Part shown: piece after piece, positions 25,386 to 34,480 of the stretch
Numbering within the stretch: position 1 is the first letter of the stretch
How the letters are laid out: each line of letters begins with the position of its first letter
Origin: Planctomycetaceae bacterium
GTDB taxonomy: Bacteria; Planctomycetota; Planctomycetia; Planctomycetales; Planctomycetaceae
NCBI GenBank assembly: GCA_017795105.1
Contig: CP051247.1
Location: 3,554,001 to 3,618,000, forward strand
Length of the DNA stretch: 64,000 bases
Direction: 5' to 3'
Notes under the pieces: generated by a model
The model's database searches: none
Told to the model about the DNA's origin: nothing
What the model saw: only the letters and a program-made list of their open reading frames with translations
Made by a program: the position numbers and the translations under genes

Positions 25386-26477
25386 ATGGAAGCTGGAATC
25401 GTCGGACTTCCCAACGTCGGCAAGTCGACCCTGTTCAATGCCCTGACCGCCGCTGGCATTGCCAGCGAGAACTATCCGTTCTGTACGATCGAACCCAACG
25501 TCGGTGTGATCGAGGTTCCGGATCCGCGTCTGCAGACCATCAATCAGTTCATCAAAACCGAGAAGATCATTCCCGCAGTGATCAAACTCGTCGACATCGC
25601 CGGCATCGTGAAGGGGGCTTCCGAAGGGGAAGGGCTCGGCAACAAGTTCCTGGCCAACATCCGCGACGTTGATGCCATCATCCATGTGGTCCGCTGTTTC
25701 GAGAATGGCGACGTGATCCACGTTGACGGCAGCGTGAACCCGATTCGCGACGTCGAAACGATCGACACCGAACTCATTCTGGCCGACCTGCAGACGGTCG
25801 AGTCTGCCCGCGAGAAGTCGGCGAAGAAGGCCAAGACCGGCGATGCGGATGCCAAGAAACGTGTCGCGCTGCTCGATCGTTGTTTCGCCCGCCTTGATCA
25901 GGGCCAGACGATTCGCGGCATGGAAATCGAATCGGCCGAAGAGCAGAAGCTCATGCGAGGCTTCTCGTTGCTGACCGCAAAACCGGTCATGTATCTGGCC
26001 AATGTGTCAGACGATGATCTGCACGGCGAGAATGAACACGTTGAGGAACTTCGCAAGCGAGCCGAAGCCGAGAATGGCGTGGTCGTTCCGGTCTGTGCGG
26101 CGATCGAAGCCGAACTTCGTGAAATGGACGATGCCGACCGGGCCGAGATGCTCGCCGATCTGGGACTGGAAGAGCCGGCTCTGAATGTCGTTGCTCGAGC
26201 CGCCTACAAGACCCTGGGTTATCACAGCTACTTCACCGCTGGCCCGAAAGAAATCCGCGCCTGGACCATTCCTCAGGGGGCGACCGGGCCGCAAGCCGCT
26301 GGCGTAATTCACACCGACTTCGAGCGGGCCTTCATTCGTGTCGAAGTCTATTCGATTGAAGCTCTGCAGGAATTCAAATCAGAGAAGGCGATTCGCGAAG
26401 CCGGAAAGCTTCGCGTCGAGGGCAAAGAGTATATTGTCCGCGACGGCGACGTTTGCCACTTCCTGGCCAACCCATAA
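25386..26477 (+). CDS. ychF: Redox-regulated ATPase YchF (Obg-like, OLA1 type)
   Basis: A 363-residue ribosome-associated NTPase of the Obg family. G1 is IVGLPNVGKSTLFNALTAAG near residue 4, G3 is VDIAGIVKGASEGEGLGN near 70, and the G4 position reads YLANVSDDD instead of NKxD, as in YchF proteins that prefer ATP. The C-terminal TGS domain holds YFTAGPKEIRAWTIPQGATG and YIVRDGDVCHFLANP. I choose ATG 25386 because the family starts directly before the P-loop. Confidence 0.97.
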   Translation: MEAGIVGLPNVGKSTLFNALTAAGIASENYPFCTIEPNVGVIEVPDPRLQTINQFIKTEKIIPAVIKLVDIAGIVKGASEGEGLGNKFLANIRDVDAIIHVVRCFENGDVIHVDGSVNPIRDVETIDTELILADLQTVESAREKSAKKAKTGDADAKKRVALLDRCFARLDQGQTIRGMEIESAEEQKLMRGFSLLTAKPVMYLANVSDDDLHGENEHVEELRKRAEAENGVVVPVCAAIEAELREMDDADRAEMLADLGLEEPALNVVARAAYKTLGYHSYFTAGPKEIRAWTIPQGATGPQAAGVIHTDFERAFIRVEVYSIEALQEFKSEKAIREAGKLRVEGKEYIVRDGDVCHFLANP

Positions 26478-26514
26478 ATCCTTCCCGCCGACCCACACCG
26501 AAAACGGTTTTATT

Positions 26515-27192
26515 ATGTTCGGACAGGTCACTCAGACGCCCTACGACATCGAGTTCTCACTTCTCGGAATTCCGGTGCGGATTCATCCGTTCTTCTGGCT
26601 GATCTCGCTGTTGTTCGGCTGGGGACTGGGACAGGCCGATCTGATCGTGATCTGGATGCTCTGCGTCTTTGTCTCGATCCTGATCCACGAGATGGGGCAC
26701 GCGCTGCTCACCCGGGCGCTTGGGTATCAGCCGCATATCGTGCTGCATCAGTTCGGCGGATACGCCTCGTTCATGCCGGACTCCCGCTTTTCGCTCTGGA
26801 AGTCGATCGCGGTTTCCTTCGCGGGGCCGTTGGCGGGGTTCGTCTTCTTTGGCGTCATCATCGCCATTGAGATCGTGCTCGCGATGACGGGAACGCGAGT
26901 CTCTCCGCAGCTTGGATTCGCACTCGGGTCATTGGAGTGGATCAATCTTTGGTGGGGGCTCGTCAACCTGCTGCCGGTGCTGCCTCTCGATGGCGGTCAG
27001 ATCTGCCGCGACTTCATCCGCATGTTCCGTCGCGGCGACGGCGAACGCTGGGCGCTCCGCATTGGCGTCTTCGTGGGAGCCGCAATCGCCGTCTTCGCTT
27101 TTCAACTCGGCGACCGCTACATCGCCATCATGTTCGGCATCCTCGGCTTCTTCAACTTCCGCGACCTCCAGGAACGCTACGGCGGATTCTGA
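26515..27192 (+). CDS. Site-2 protease family membrane metalloprotease (M50)
   Basis: A 225-residue integral membrane zinc protease of the S2P/M50 family. The zinc motif HEMGH lies at about residue 61 inside a membrane segment (VFVSILIHEMGHALLTRALG). The second metal motif is LPVLPLDGGQ near 154. About five hydrophobic segments are present. Many short bacterial rhomboid-like M50 proteins of this kind have unknown substrates. It follows ychF by 37 bp, so they may share a transcript. Confidence 0.93.
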   Translation: MFGQVTQTPYDIEFSLLGIPVRIHPFFWLISLLFGWGLGQADLIVIWMLCVFVSILIHEMGHALLTRALGYQPHIVLHQFGGYASFMPDSRFSLWKSIAVSFAGPLAGFVFFGVIIAIEIVLAMTGTRVSPQLGFALGSLEWINLWWGLVNLLPVLPLDGGQICRDFIRMFRRGDGERWALRIGVFVGAAIAVFAFQLGDRYIAIMFGILGFFNFRDLQERYGGF

Positions 27193-27214
27193 GAGAACTG
27201 GTCGCAAGCCGTTG

Positions 27215-27413
27215 ACGGGTGGCCCGACCGTTTGTCGGTCGGGTCGCGCAGCGACAAGAGGCTGCGCCATTATCGAGAAATGCTCCACGGGTCGTACGGT
27301 CAGCTGCATCACTCGCGTTGCCTGCGACCTCGTGCCGTCGATTGAGAGTGGGGTGTTTGCTTGTTTGGGCTACGCACAATTGCTGGGATACGGCTGCGCC
27401 TATCCCAGCCTAC
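27215..27413. repeat. GGGTGGC-type hairpin cassette unit, copy A
   Basis: The unit begins ACGGGTGGC. Next is stem CCCGACCG/CGGTCGGG, then TCGC-gca-GCGA, then CAAGAGGCTGCGCCAT. It ends with CTGGGATA/TATCCCAG around GGC-tgc-GCC (27383-27408). It repeats about 395 bp downstream at 27610. No real ORF is present; the long ORFs that cross it are carried by the repeat. Confidence 0.7.
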
Positions 27414-27438
27414 GGGCTACGGGCGATGAACGAATCAA

Positions 27439-27481
27439 GGGTTGGCCCCGAAAGATTCTTTCGGGGCGGCGCAGTCGTCGG
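27439..27481. repeat. GGGTTGGC-type hairpin cassette
   Basis: GGGTTGGC is followed by a perfect stem CCCCGAAAG-att-CTTTCGGGG and then CGGCGCAGTCGTCGG. The same stem occurs in reverse at 44298-44340. Confidence 0.65.
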
Positions 27482-27609
27482 AGCACGGGAACGGCCACTG
27501 TGAGTCATTGAATCGTTGAGACATTGCAACACCGAAACACTCCGTGTCTCCTGCGGTTTCGCCGCCCTGATAGCGGAGCAATCGCGGTCACCCCGGACTC
27601 AATAACACG

Positions 27610-27860
27610 ACGGGTGGCCCGACCGTTTGTCGGTCGGGTCGCGCAGCGACAAGAGGCTGCGCCATCATCGAGAAATGCTCCACGGGTCGTACGGTCAGCG
27701 GAACCACTCGCGTTGCCTGCGACCTCGTGCCGACTTCGTCGGCCCCGGTAGCGGAGCAACCGGGGCTACCCGTTGGTGGAGAGTGGGACGTTTGCTGGAT
27801 TGAGCGACGCACAATTGCTGGGATACGGCTTCGCCTATCCCAGCCTGCGGGGTGATTGAA
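27610..27860. repeat. GGGTGGC-type hairpin cassette unit, copy B
   Basis: Copy B matches copy A from ACGGGTGGC to the CTGGGATA hairpin (27818-27843). It contains one extra palindromic segment absent from copy A: CCCCGGT-a-GC-gga-GC-a-ACCGGGG at 27743-27765, flanked by CGACTTCGTCG and CTACCCGTTGG. This shows insertion or loss of a single hairpin module. Confidence 0.7.
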
Positions 27861-27880
27861 GCAGAGTTCCTCGGCGCATG

Positions 27881-27912
27881 AAAAAAGCCCGGGGCCTTAC
27901 GGCTCCGGGCTA
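27881..27912 (-). terminator. Rho-independent terminator of the FAD oxidoreductase gene
   Basis: On the leftward strand, AGCCCGG...CCGGGCT with an inner GCC/GGC is followed by TTTTTT. It lies 22 bp beyond the stop at 27934. Confidence 0.9.
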
Positions 27913-27933
27913 TGAAATTCTCGTTCGAATCGA

Positions 27934-30204
27934 CTACTCGGCCTTGGTGACCCAGACGGCGTCGATGTGCACGTTGCCATCGACATCGGTGCCGTCCACG
28001 TGGACTTCATACGGCGTCTTCGACTTGAACGTATATGTTCCCAGCGAAACAAAGTGCGGCTTGATGTCGCCCGGCTTCTGCTGGTTAATCGTTTTGTTCG
28101 CCGTGCCCTCCGCATGCGACACTGAGATCGGCACGTTCGAAGCACGGTTCTCGTGGGCTCCGGTGGCGTACCGGACTTCGTACTGGCCGTCTTCCGGAAC
28201 CTGGAACGTAAACGTGGCCGTGCCTCCGCGTCCGTAACGGTACGATTCCTCGACCAGTGGCTTCAGGCCGGTCCCAGCCGTCCACGATCCCGTTGTCTGC
28301 GCCTGCTGATCATCAACGACAACGCCGTCGAGTGAAGCAGCGGAGACGTAATCGTAAACCTTGGTCGGCGTCGTATCCCCTTCCCGCTTGTAGAACTCGC
28401 CATCGACATTGTCGCGACGCATCACACCCGGGAGGCGGGCCAGTTCTTTCAGCTGTTCCAGATACGACGTGTAAACATCGCGAGGACTGCAGCCGTACTT
28501 GATGCAGATCGAGGCGGCCTTGCCGACCACTTCACCCATCATGCCGCAGGTTCGCATCACGCGCGTCGTGCCGAGCGCTTCGTGCGTGACACTGATGTTG
28601 CGTCCGGCCATGAACAGGTTCGGAACGTCCTTGGAGTAGAAACAGCGGTAAGGAATCGGATAGCCGTAGCGACGGTCCACTCCCGCGCCATGTTCGGCGA
28701 CACTAATAAACGGGTTGTCCGGGTACTTCCGCATGTATTGCCGTTTGGGATAGTGAAGGTCGATCGACCAGGTACTCGGCACCATGCCATCCGGGAACTG
28801 CTTCTTGCTGATGATGTCTTCCTGAGTGAGGACCAGATCGCCCATGATGCGACGCGATTCGCGAGGCCCACCAATGAAGGCCATCCAGGTGAGTCGGGCG
28901 TTCTTATGCTTCTCGGCTCCATCCTTGTTCTTCATCGCGTTCCAGGCACCGTAAACAGCCCGGAAGTTCCAGTCGCGGATCGCTTCGAGGTCGTTGAGTG
29001 GGTCCTTGTGAAAACCGCTCTCCCAGAACCACTGGCCGTGGAAGTCGCGTGGATACGGGAAGTCCTGCATTGTCAGGTCGAGTGCCCATGGGGTTTTCGG
29101 GAAGCTCTGCGGCTCGTCCGTTTCTTCCCAAGCCCACATGTTGCTCATTCCCATGCGAACGCCGTCGTGGATTTCGAATTCGGCTTCGGCGAGAGCTCCA
29201 ATTGTGCCATGTCCGGTGCAATCGACGAACAGCGGCGCGGTGAAGCGGCGGACTTCCGAAGTGCGAGTATCGAAAGCGTAAACAGCTTCGATCTTCTCGC
29301 CATCCATGTCGACTTTGTAAGCGTGATGATTAAGGAAGAGCGTGATGTTCGGCTCTGCTCGAACAATCCGTTCCTTCTTCTCATCTTCGAACTCTTCATA
29401 GGTGCCGGGCGACTTGGTCGCGTGATCAGAGATCTCGTCGACGATCTCGCCGATGTGCGGGAACTCACCGCGACGAACCAGGCCCTGAGCCCAGACGCGA
29501 ACTTCCGAGCTGCCGTTTCCGCCAAGCACAGGTCGATTCTGAATCAGAGCGACTTTGATGCCCATGCGAGCAGCCGAGATGGCGGCTCCGAGCCCGGAGT
29601 ATCCCCCGCCAACGACAACCAGATCGAACGGACCGGTTTCCGTGGGGTCTTCAGACAGGCCGAGCTGCTGCTTCCGCCAGCTGCCGAGAATCTTCGAAGC
29701 TTCGGGCGGCTTTTCATTGGCGTCGGTCGTGAAGAAAATTGCATCGCAGCGACCATCGAATCCGGTCAGATCGTGAAGGGCGATTCGAGTTTCCGGCTTT
29801 TCGATTTCGACCGTCCCGCCCGGCTGCCAGAACCACTCGGCGCTCTTCGTGCCGAAGGTCGGTTCGAGAGCCTTGTCGTTGACGAGCACCTGAAACTGTC
29901 CCGGAGGTTCTCCCGGAGCGTCCCAGCGGGCGACCCAGTCTTTCGTGCGGACGAAGACGTGGTACTTGCCCGGCTTCGGGAACTTGACCGTGGTGGTCGC
30001 ATCTTCGACCGGGCGGCCGAGGCCATGAGCCAGGAGGTAAGGTGAGCCCATGATTTCGATGAACTGCGTATCGAGGTTCCAACCGTTATGGGCGTCGAAG
30101 GATTCGGCTTCCACGAGGAGGGATTCAGCCTGAGCGGCAGGTGCGGTCACGGCCAGGCAGAGGCCGAGAACAGCAGAGCAGGTAAGAAGGTGTCGCAACA
30201 TCAT
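27934..30204 (-). CDS. Secreted FAD-dependent oxidoreductase with golvesin-like C-terminus
   Basis: A 756-residue exported protein with a signal peptide (LLTCSAVLGLCLAVTAPAAQA, cleavage near 26). Residues 30-175 form a beta-rich domain (LLVEAESFDAHNGW). The FAD-dependent oxidoreductase core starts near 195 with VVVGGGYSGLGAAISAARMG, then LGGNGSSEVRVWAQG and VDCTGHGTIGALAEAEFEIH. The last 120 residues resemble golvesin-type carbohydrate-binding modules (FTFQVPEDGQYEVRYATGAH). Such proteins are abundant in planctomycetes and may oxidise or process polysaccharides outside the cytoplasm, but no substrate can be assigned. Confidence 0.88.
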   Translation of the reverse strand: MMLRHLLTCSAVLGLCLAVTAPAAQAESLLVEAESFDAHNGWNLDTQFIEIMGSPYLLAHGLGRPVEDATTTVKFPKPGKYHVFVRTKDWVARWDAPGEPPGQFQVLVNDKALEPTFGTKSAEWFWQPGGTVEIEKPETRIALHDLTGFDGRCDAIFFTTDANEKPPEASKILGSWRKQQLGLSEDPTETGPFDLVVVGGGYSGLGAAISAARMGIKVALIQNRPVLGGNGSSEVRVWAQGLVRRGEFPHIGEIVDEISDHATKSPGTYEEFEDEKKERIVRAEPNITLFLNHHAYKVDMDGEKIEAVYAFDTRTSEVRRFTAPLFVDCTGHGTIGALAEAEFEIHDGVRMGMSNMWAWEETDEPQSFPKTPWALDLTMQDFPYPRDFHGQWFWESGFHKDPLNDLEAIRDWNFRAVYGAWNAMKNKDGAEKHKNARLTWMAFIGGPRESRRIMGDLVLTQEDIISKKQFPDGMVPSTWSIDLHYPKRQYMRKYPDNPFISVAEHGAGVDRRYGYPIPYRCFYSKDVPNLFMAGRNISVTHEALGTTRVMRTCGMMGEVVGKAASICIKYGCSPRDVYTSYLEQLKELARLPGVMRRDNVDGEFYKREGDTTPTKVYDYVSAASLDGVVVDDQQAQTTGSWTAGTGLKPLVEESYRYGRGGTATFTFQVPEDGQYEVRYATGAHENRASNVPISVSHAEGTANKTINQQKPGDIKPHFVSLGTYTFKSKTPYEVHVDGTDVDGNVHIDAVWVTKAE

Positions 30205-30294
30205 TTCTTCCGGGGTTAGAGTCTGTCATCCGAAACCGGGACCGCTCCTCTGTCGAGCGAGCAGTCCCATTCTGGGTTGGCTCGGCTTGTCGTC

Positions 30295-32160
30295 TTATTT
30301 GAAACGCAGCTGAAATGGCATCAGCAGCAGGCGGGGATCGGTCGCGGAAAGCTCGTTGATGATCATCGCTCGTCGGAGTTCAGCCGTCAGTTCGGCGGGC
30401 AGCAGGTCCTGCACGACTGAGGTCGCCACGTCCTGGTTCACTTCGGTATCGAGCGGCCCGAACAACTGCTCGAACGGACTGGTCGGCTTCGGCAGCAGCA
30501 GACGGTCCACGTCTTTGGCGTTCTCCAGACCGGCCAGTTCCTTCGCCTTTTCGAAGGCATCGTCGAGGGTGCCGAGATCGTCGACCAGACCGTTCTCGAC
30601 GGCGACTTCACCGGTGTAAATACGACCGCCGGCGAGTTCCTTGAGTTCTTCAACATCCATTTCGCGACCGGCTGCGGCTTTGGTCACGAAGATCTCGTAG
30701 ATCTCGTTCATTGTCCGCTGCATGGCTTTGCGCTCCGATTCGCTGAACGGCTGCATGACGCTCAAAGCACCGGAGTTCTCCCCACGGGTCACGTAGGAAG
30801 TGGTGATGCCGAGCTTTTCGAACAGCCCTTCGAGAGCCAGTTTGCCGCCGACAACACCGATCGAACCGGTAATAGTTCCCGGTTCGGCGTAAATATGATC
30901 GGCTCCCATGGAGATGTAATAGCCTCCACTGGCCGCGACATCGCCCATGCTGACGACGACCGGCTTGTCGACCTGTTCGAGAGCCCGCCAGATGATATCG
31001 CTGGCGACGGCACTGCCACCCGGGCTGTTGACTCGCAGAACGATGGCTTTCACGCGATCGTTCTCTGCGGCTTCTTTGATCGTCTTGACCATGGTTTCTG
31101 AACCGATGATCTCATCGCCGAACGGTCCACTAGTACCGCGGCCGGACATGATCGATCCATTGGCGTAGATGACCGCGATCTGAGGAGCGACCGACTTTTT
31201 CTTGTTCGGATCAACGCCCATCATCAGGTTCATCATCTTCATCATACCGGTGAACCCTTCGAAGTTGGTGTCCACCTTCTCTTTGCCGTACCGCTGCACC
31301 AGCGTGAACTCGGCGTCTTCATCGCCGTCGCGAGCGATGTCTTCGAGTTCATCGGCATAGCGAATCTCGTCGATCAGGCCGTATTCTTTCGCGGTTGTCG
31401 AGGTGTGCGGTCCGTTGTCGATGGCCTTCTTCACATCCTCGACCGACATGTCCCGCGATTCGGCAATCATCTTGCAGATAATGCTGTACTGGCTGTCGAG
31501 CAGGTCGTTGATTTCCTGGCGGAACTCAGGGCTCATTTCGGTGCGGGTGTACGGCTCGGCGGCTGCCTTGTATTTTCCGACTCGCAGCACATCGACTTCG
31601 ACATCGAGCATGTCGAACAGATTCTTGTAGAAGCTGACTTCGGCTCGCAGTCCGGTCATCAGCAGCATGCCCGGTTCCGGCATGTAGATCTTGTCGCAGG
31701 CGGTTGCGATGAGATAGTCGGTGGTCAGCGCTGTTTCGAGCAGCGCGTAAACGGGTTTGCCGGACTCGCGAACGCTCAGGATCTTCGTTCGCAGTTCGTG
31801 AACCGAGCCGAGGCCGATGAGCGGATTGGTGATCTTGAGGACCACGGCGTCGACCGTGTCATCTTTTGCGGCTCGTTCGAGACGATCAGAAATCTGCGTC
31901 AGTGACTGACCGATCTCACCGAACAGTCCCGGCAGCGACGGGCCTTCCGACAGCATGCCGGAGAGTTCGATTTCGGCCCAGCGGATCTTGGTCGCGGCCT
32001 CTTCGCTGTCCTCTTCCTTGCTCTTTTCCGCCGCGCTGGCTTTGACGACCGAGCTGCCGACACGAGCCGGCCGGCGGGACGATTGTGCATCAGCGATCTG
32101 CGCGGTCAGCAACAGTCCGCAGAGGCAGAGGCAAAGTGTGGAAGGAAGTTTCAACAGCAT
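30295..32160 (-). CDS. sppA: Signal peptide peptidase SppA, 67K type
   Basis: A 621-residue S49-family serine protease that degrades cleaved signal peptides at the membrane. The N-terminus is hydrophobic (LPSTLCLCLCGLLLTAQIADA). The first S49 domain (about 100-260) holds the general-base Lys in VLRVGKYKAAAEPYTR. The second (about 380-545) holds the nucleophilic Ser in GDVAASGGYYISMGADHIYA. The two-domain arrangement and length fit the E. coli SppA type rather than the short SppA36K. The N-terminus may be a cleaved signal rather than an anchor, since cleavage after IADA is plausible. Confidence 0.95.
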   Translation of the reverse strand: MLLKLPSTLCLCLCGLLLTAQIADAQSSRRPARVGSSVVKASAAEKSKEEDSEEAATKIRWAEIELSGMLSEGPSLPGLFGEIGQSLTQISDRLERAAKDDTVDAVVLKITNPLIGLGSVHELRTKILSVRESGKPVYALLETALTTDYLIATACDKIYMPEPGMLLMTGLRAEVSFYKNLFDMLDVEVDVLRVGKYKAAAEPYTRTEMSPEFRQEINDLLDSQYSIICKMIAESRDMSVEDVKKAIDNGPHTSTTAKEYGLIDEIRYADELEDIARDGDEDAEFTLVQRYGKEKVDTNFEGFTGMMKMMNLMMGVDPNKKKSVAPQIAVIYANGSIMSGRGTSGPFGDEIIGSETMVKTIKEAAENDRVKAIVLRVNSPGGSAVASDIIWRALEQVDKPVVVSMGDVAASGGYYISMGADHIYAEPGTITGSIGVVGGKLALEGLFEKLGITTSYVTRGENSGALSVMQPFSESERKAMQRTMNEIYEIFVTKAAAGREMDVEELKELAGGRIYTGEVAVENGLVDDLGTLDDAFEKAKELAGLENAKDVDRLLLPKPTSPFEQLFGPLDTEVNQDVATSVVQDLLPAELTAELRRAMIINELSATDPRLLLMPFQLRFK

Positions 32161-32381
32161 ACGACTCGTCCTTGAATGAGTTCAAAGGTCGGAAGTGAAG
32201 CACGGGAGGTCCGGACGGAATCCGGCTCCGTGGCATGTAATCAGGCGAACAACAAATCTTATCCGTCGTCGAACCGAAATATCAAACCTGAAACATGTCA
32301 GCGACGCCAAAGTCGCATTCTCGCTAGATCGCCCGGATTCAGGCTCGCTGCGTCGCGAAGCGTCTGAGGGCGGCGAGTCGT

Positions 32382-34190
32382 TCAGCAGGCGTCGCCATCG
32401 ATGGCCGGAACCGTCGCGGTTTGCCGAGTTTGAGCAGGCGAGGAGGCGGGGGCGTCATCCGATCGCCAGTCGATAATCTGCAGTTCGACGCTCTCGCGCC
32501 CGCGGAACTCGTTGATGATTGGCTTGAAGCAGACCGACAACCGACCCTGAACGGCGGCCATTTCTTCCGCCCATTCGCCGCGGCCAAATGAGATTGCCCG
32601 CATGGTGGCCCCATAGTGCTTGACGCGAATGGCCAGATGTCGCCCCCCTTCTCCCATCGTCTTTGGTTCCTCGGCCAGCTCCAGGCCGGTCGAGACGAAG
32701 ATGGGCCGATCGTTCTCGCAGCCGAACGGACCGAGGTACTCCAGTTCTTTGATCGCCCGGACGGAGAGTTCGCCGAGTGTCACTTCAGCGTCAATCCGAC
32801 GAGGGTTGGCGATCTTCGCTTCACTCATGAGGACTGGTTGGGCGTTGATTCGTTCGCGGAATTCATCCAGACGATCGGCTCGAACTTTCAGCCCGATGGC
32901 AGCCGGGTGGCCGCCGAAGGTTTCGAGGAGATCCACTCCCGTGGAGACGGCTGCGTGCAGGTTGACTTCGCCGAAGGTTCGTCCCGACCCCTGCCCGATT
33001 CCCGTGCTCGAGTTGAGCGCGATGAGGATTGTCGGTTTCTCGAACTGCTCGGCAATCCGGCTTGCGACGATCCCAATCACGCCGACATGCCAGTCGTGAT
33101 GACCGATGACGAGACAGGGCTGTTCGAGCCATTCCGGGTTCTGCTGGATTTCTTCCCGGGCCTGCTTGAGGATCTTTCGTTCGACAGTCTGCCGCTGCTT
33201 GTTGAGCCCATCGAGATAAGTCGCCAGTTGGGCTGCTCGATCGGTTTGATTGGTCGTCAGCAGGTCGACCGCCAGTCGGGCCTGACCAAGGCGACCGGCG
33301 GCATTCAGTCGAGGGGAGATCCCGAAGGCAATGTCTTCAGCCGTGACACACGACTTCTTGTCGAGTCCGATGACCTGCAGCATCGCCGCCAGACCGGGGC
33401 CGGCCTGTTGACGCAGGGTATCGAGCCCATATTTCACGATGAGCCGGTTTTCGCCCACCAGCGGGACGACATCGGCGACGGTTCCGATCATCGCCAGGCC
33501 GACCGCGCTCTTGAGGAATTCCCGCATCCGCTCGGTCGAGCGCTGTCCGTCGCCGAGTCGTTTGCTGACCGCCCAGGCGAGTTTGAATGCCACGCCTGCC
33601 CCGCACAAGTGCGGGAAACACTCTTCGCCACCCGGAAGTCGGGGATGGACGAGGACTTTTGCTCGGGGAAGCTCATCCGGGATCGTGTGGTGATCGGTGA
33701 TGATCAAATCGAGGCCGAGCTCGCGAGCCAGATCGGCTTCTTTCACGCTGCAGATGCCGCAATCGACTGTGACAACGAGCCGCTCAGGATCGGCTTCATG
33801 GAGCTCGCGAATCGCATCGCAGTTCAGGCCGTAGCCTTCTTCCATGCGACACGGGATATAGTAGTCAACGGTGCCGCCCGCCTGGGTGATACAGTGGTAC
33901 AGGATCGAAGTCGAGGTCATGCCGTCGACATCGTAATCGCCGTAGATGGTAATTCGCCGCTTCTGACGAATCGCCTCCGCCATCAGGTCGGCCGCTTCGG
34001 CGACGCCGGGTAGAACTTCCGGCTCCTGCAGCGTAGCCAGCTTGGCCGAGAGGAAGCCTTTGGCCTCTTCCGCGGTGGAGAAACCTCGTGACAGGAGAAC
34101 CTGGGCCAGCAGCGAAGAACAGCGCATCTGACTCGCCAGTGACTTAACCAGCCCGGTATCGTGACTGACAAATTGCCATTCCCGCGGCAT
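32382..34190 (-). CDS. recJ: Single-stranded-DNA-specific exonuclease RecJ
   Basis: A 602-residue 5'-3' ssDNA exonuclease of the DHH family, used in recombination and repair. Motif I is YGDYDVDGMTSTS near residue 80, motif II is VVTVDCGICSVKEADLA, and motif III is LIITDHHTIPDELPRA near 160. DHHA1 is seen in FGGHPAAIGLKV, with AFGISPRLNAAGRLG near 295. The C-terminal OB-like domain is LAIRVKHYGATMRAISF. I choose ATG 34190 because AGGAGG lies seven bases upstream. It is divergent from the propeller-cytochrome gene. Confidence 0.96.
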   Translation of the reverse strand: MPREWQFVSHDTGLVKSLASQMRCSSLLAQVLLSRGFSTAEEAKGFLSAKLATLQEPEVLPGVAEAADLMAEAIRQKRRITIYGDYDVDGMTSTSILYHCITQAGGTVDYYIPCRMEEGYGLNCDAIRELHEADPERLVVTVDCGICSVKEADLARELGLDLIITDHHTIPDELPRAKVLVHPRLPGGEECFPHLCGAGVAFKLAWAVSKRLGDGQRSTERMREFLKSAVGLAMIGTVADVVPLVGENRLIVKYGLDTLRQQAGPGLAAMLQVIGLDKKSCVTAEDIAFGISPRLNAAGRLGQARLAVDLLTTNQTDRAAQLATYLDGLNKQRQTVERKILKQAREEIQQNPEWLEQPCLVIGHHDWHVGVIGIVASRIAEQFEKPTILIALNSSTGIGQGSGRTFGEVNLHAAVSTGVDLLETFGGHPAAIGLKVRADRLDEFRERINAQPVLMSEAKIANPRRIDAEVTLGELSVRAIKELEYLGPFGCENDRPIFVSTGLELAEEPKTMGEGGRHLAIRVKHYGATMRAISFGRGEWAEEMAAVQGRLSVCFKPIINEFRGRESVELQIIDWRSDDAPASSPAQTRQTATVPAIDGDAC

Positions 34191-34480
34191 CCGCGACCCT
34201 CCTGAAACTCCGTCGATCAATTGAATTCGTCGACATCCTAGTCGACCGGGAAGCGGAATTTCAAATCGATTCCGGCTGTCCCGGGCCTCCAATCCCCGTG
34301 ATTGACATTCCCCCGCACGTTCTCAACAATGAATGCGAATCTGTTTCTGTAAACCGCCGGCTTTCGATTTCTAAGCCGCTCGCCTACGGTTTCCGACGCT
34401 GCCAGTTGCTCCGGAAACCCTTCTCTGTGTTCAATTTAGAACGTTTACCGACACCACCGATCGAATTTCGGGAGCGAATT

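Noticed and set aside
27205..27760. Overlapping ORFs in both directions across the repeats, with peptides such as VGRVAQRQEAAP
   Set aside because: They recur wherever the GGGTGGC cassette occurs (for example near 40,000 and 43,950) and have no ribosome site or conserved start; they are carried by the repeats.
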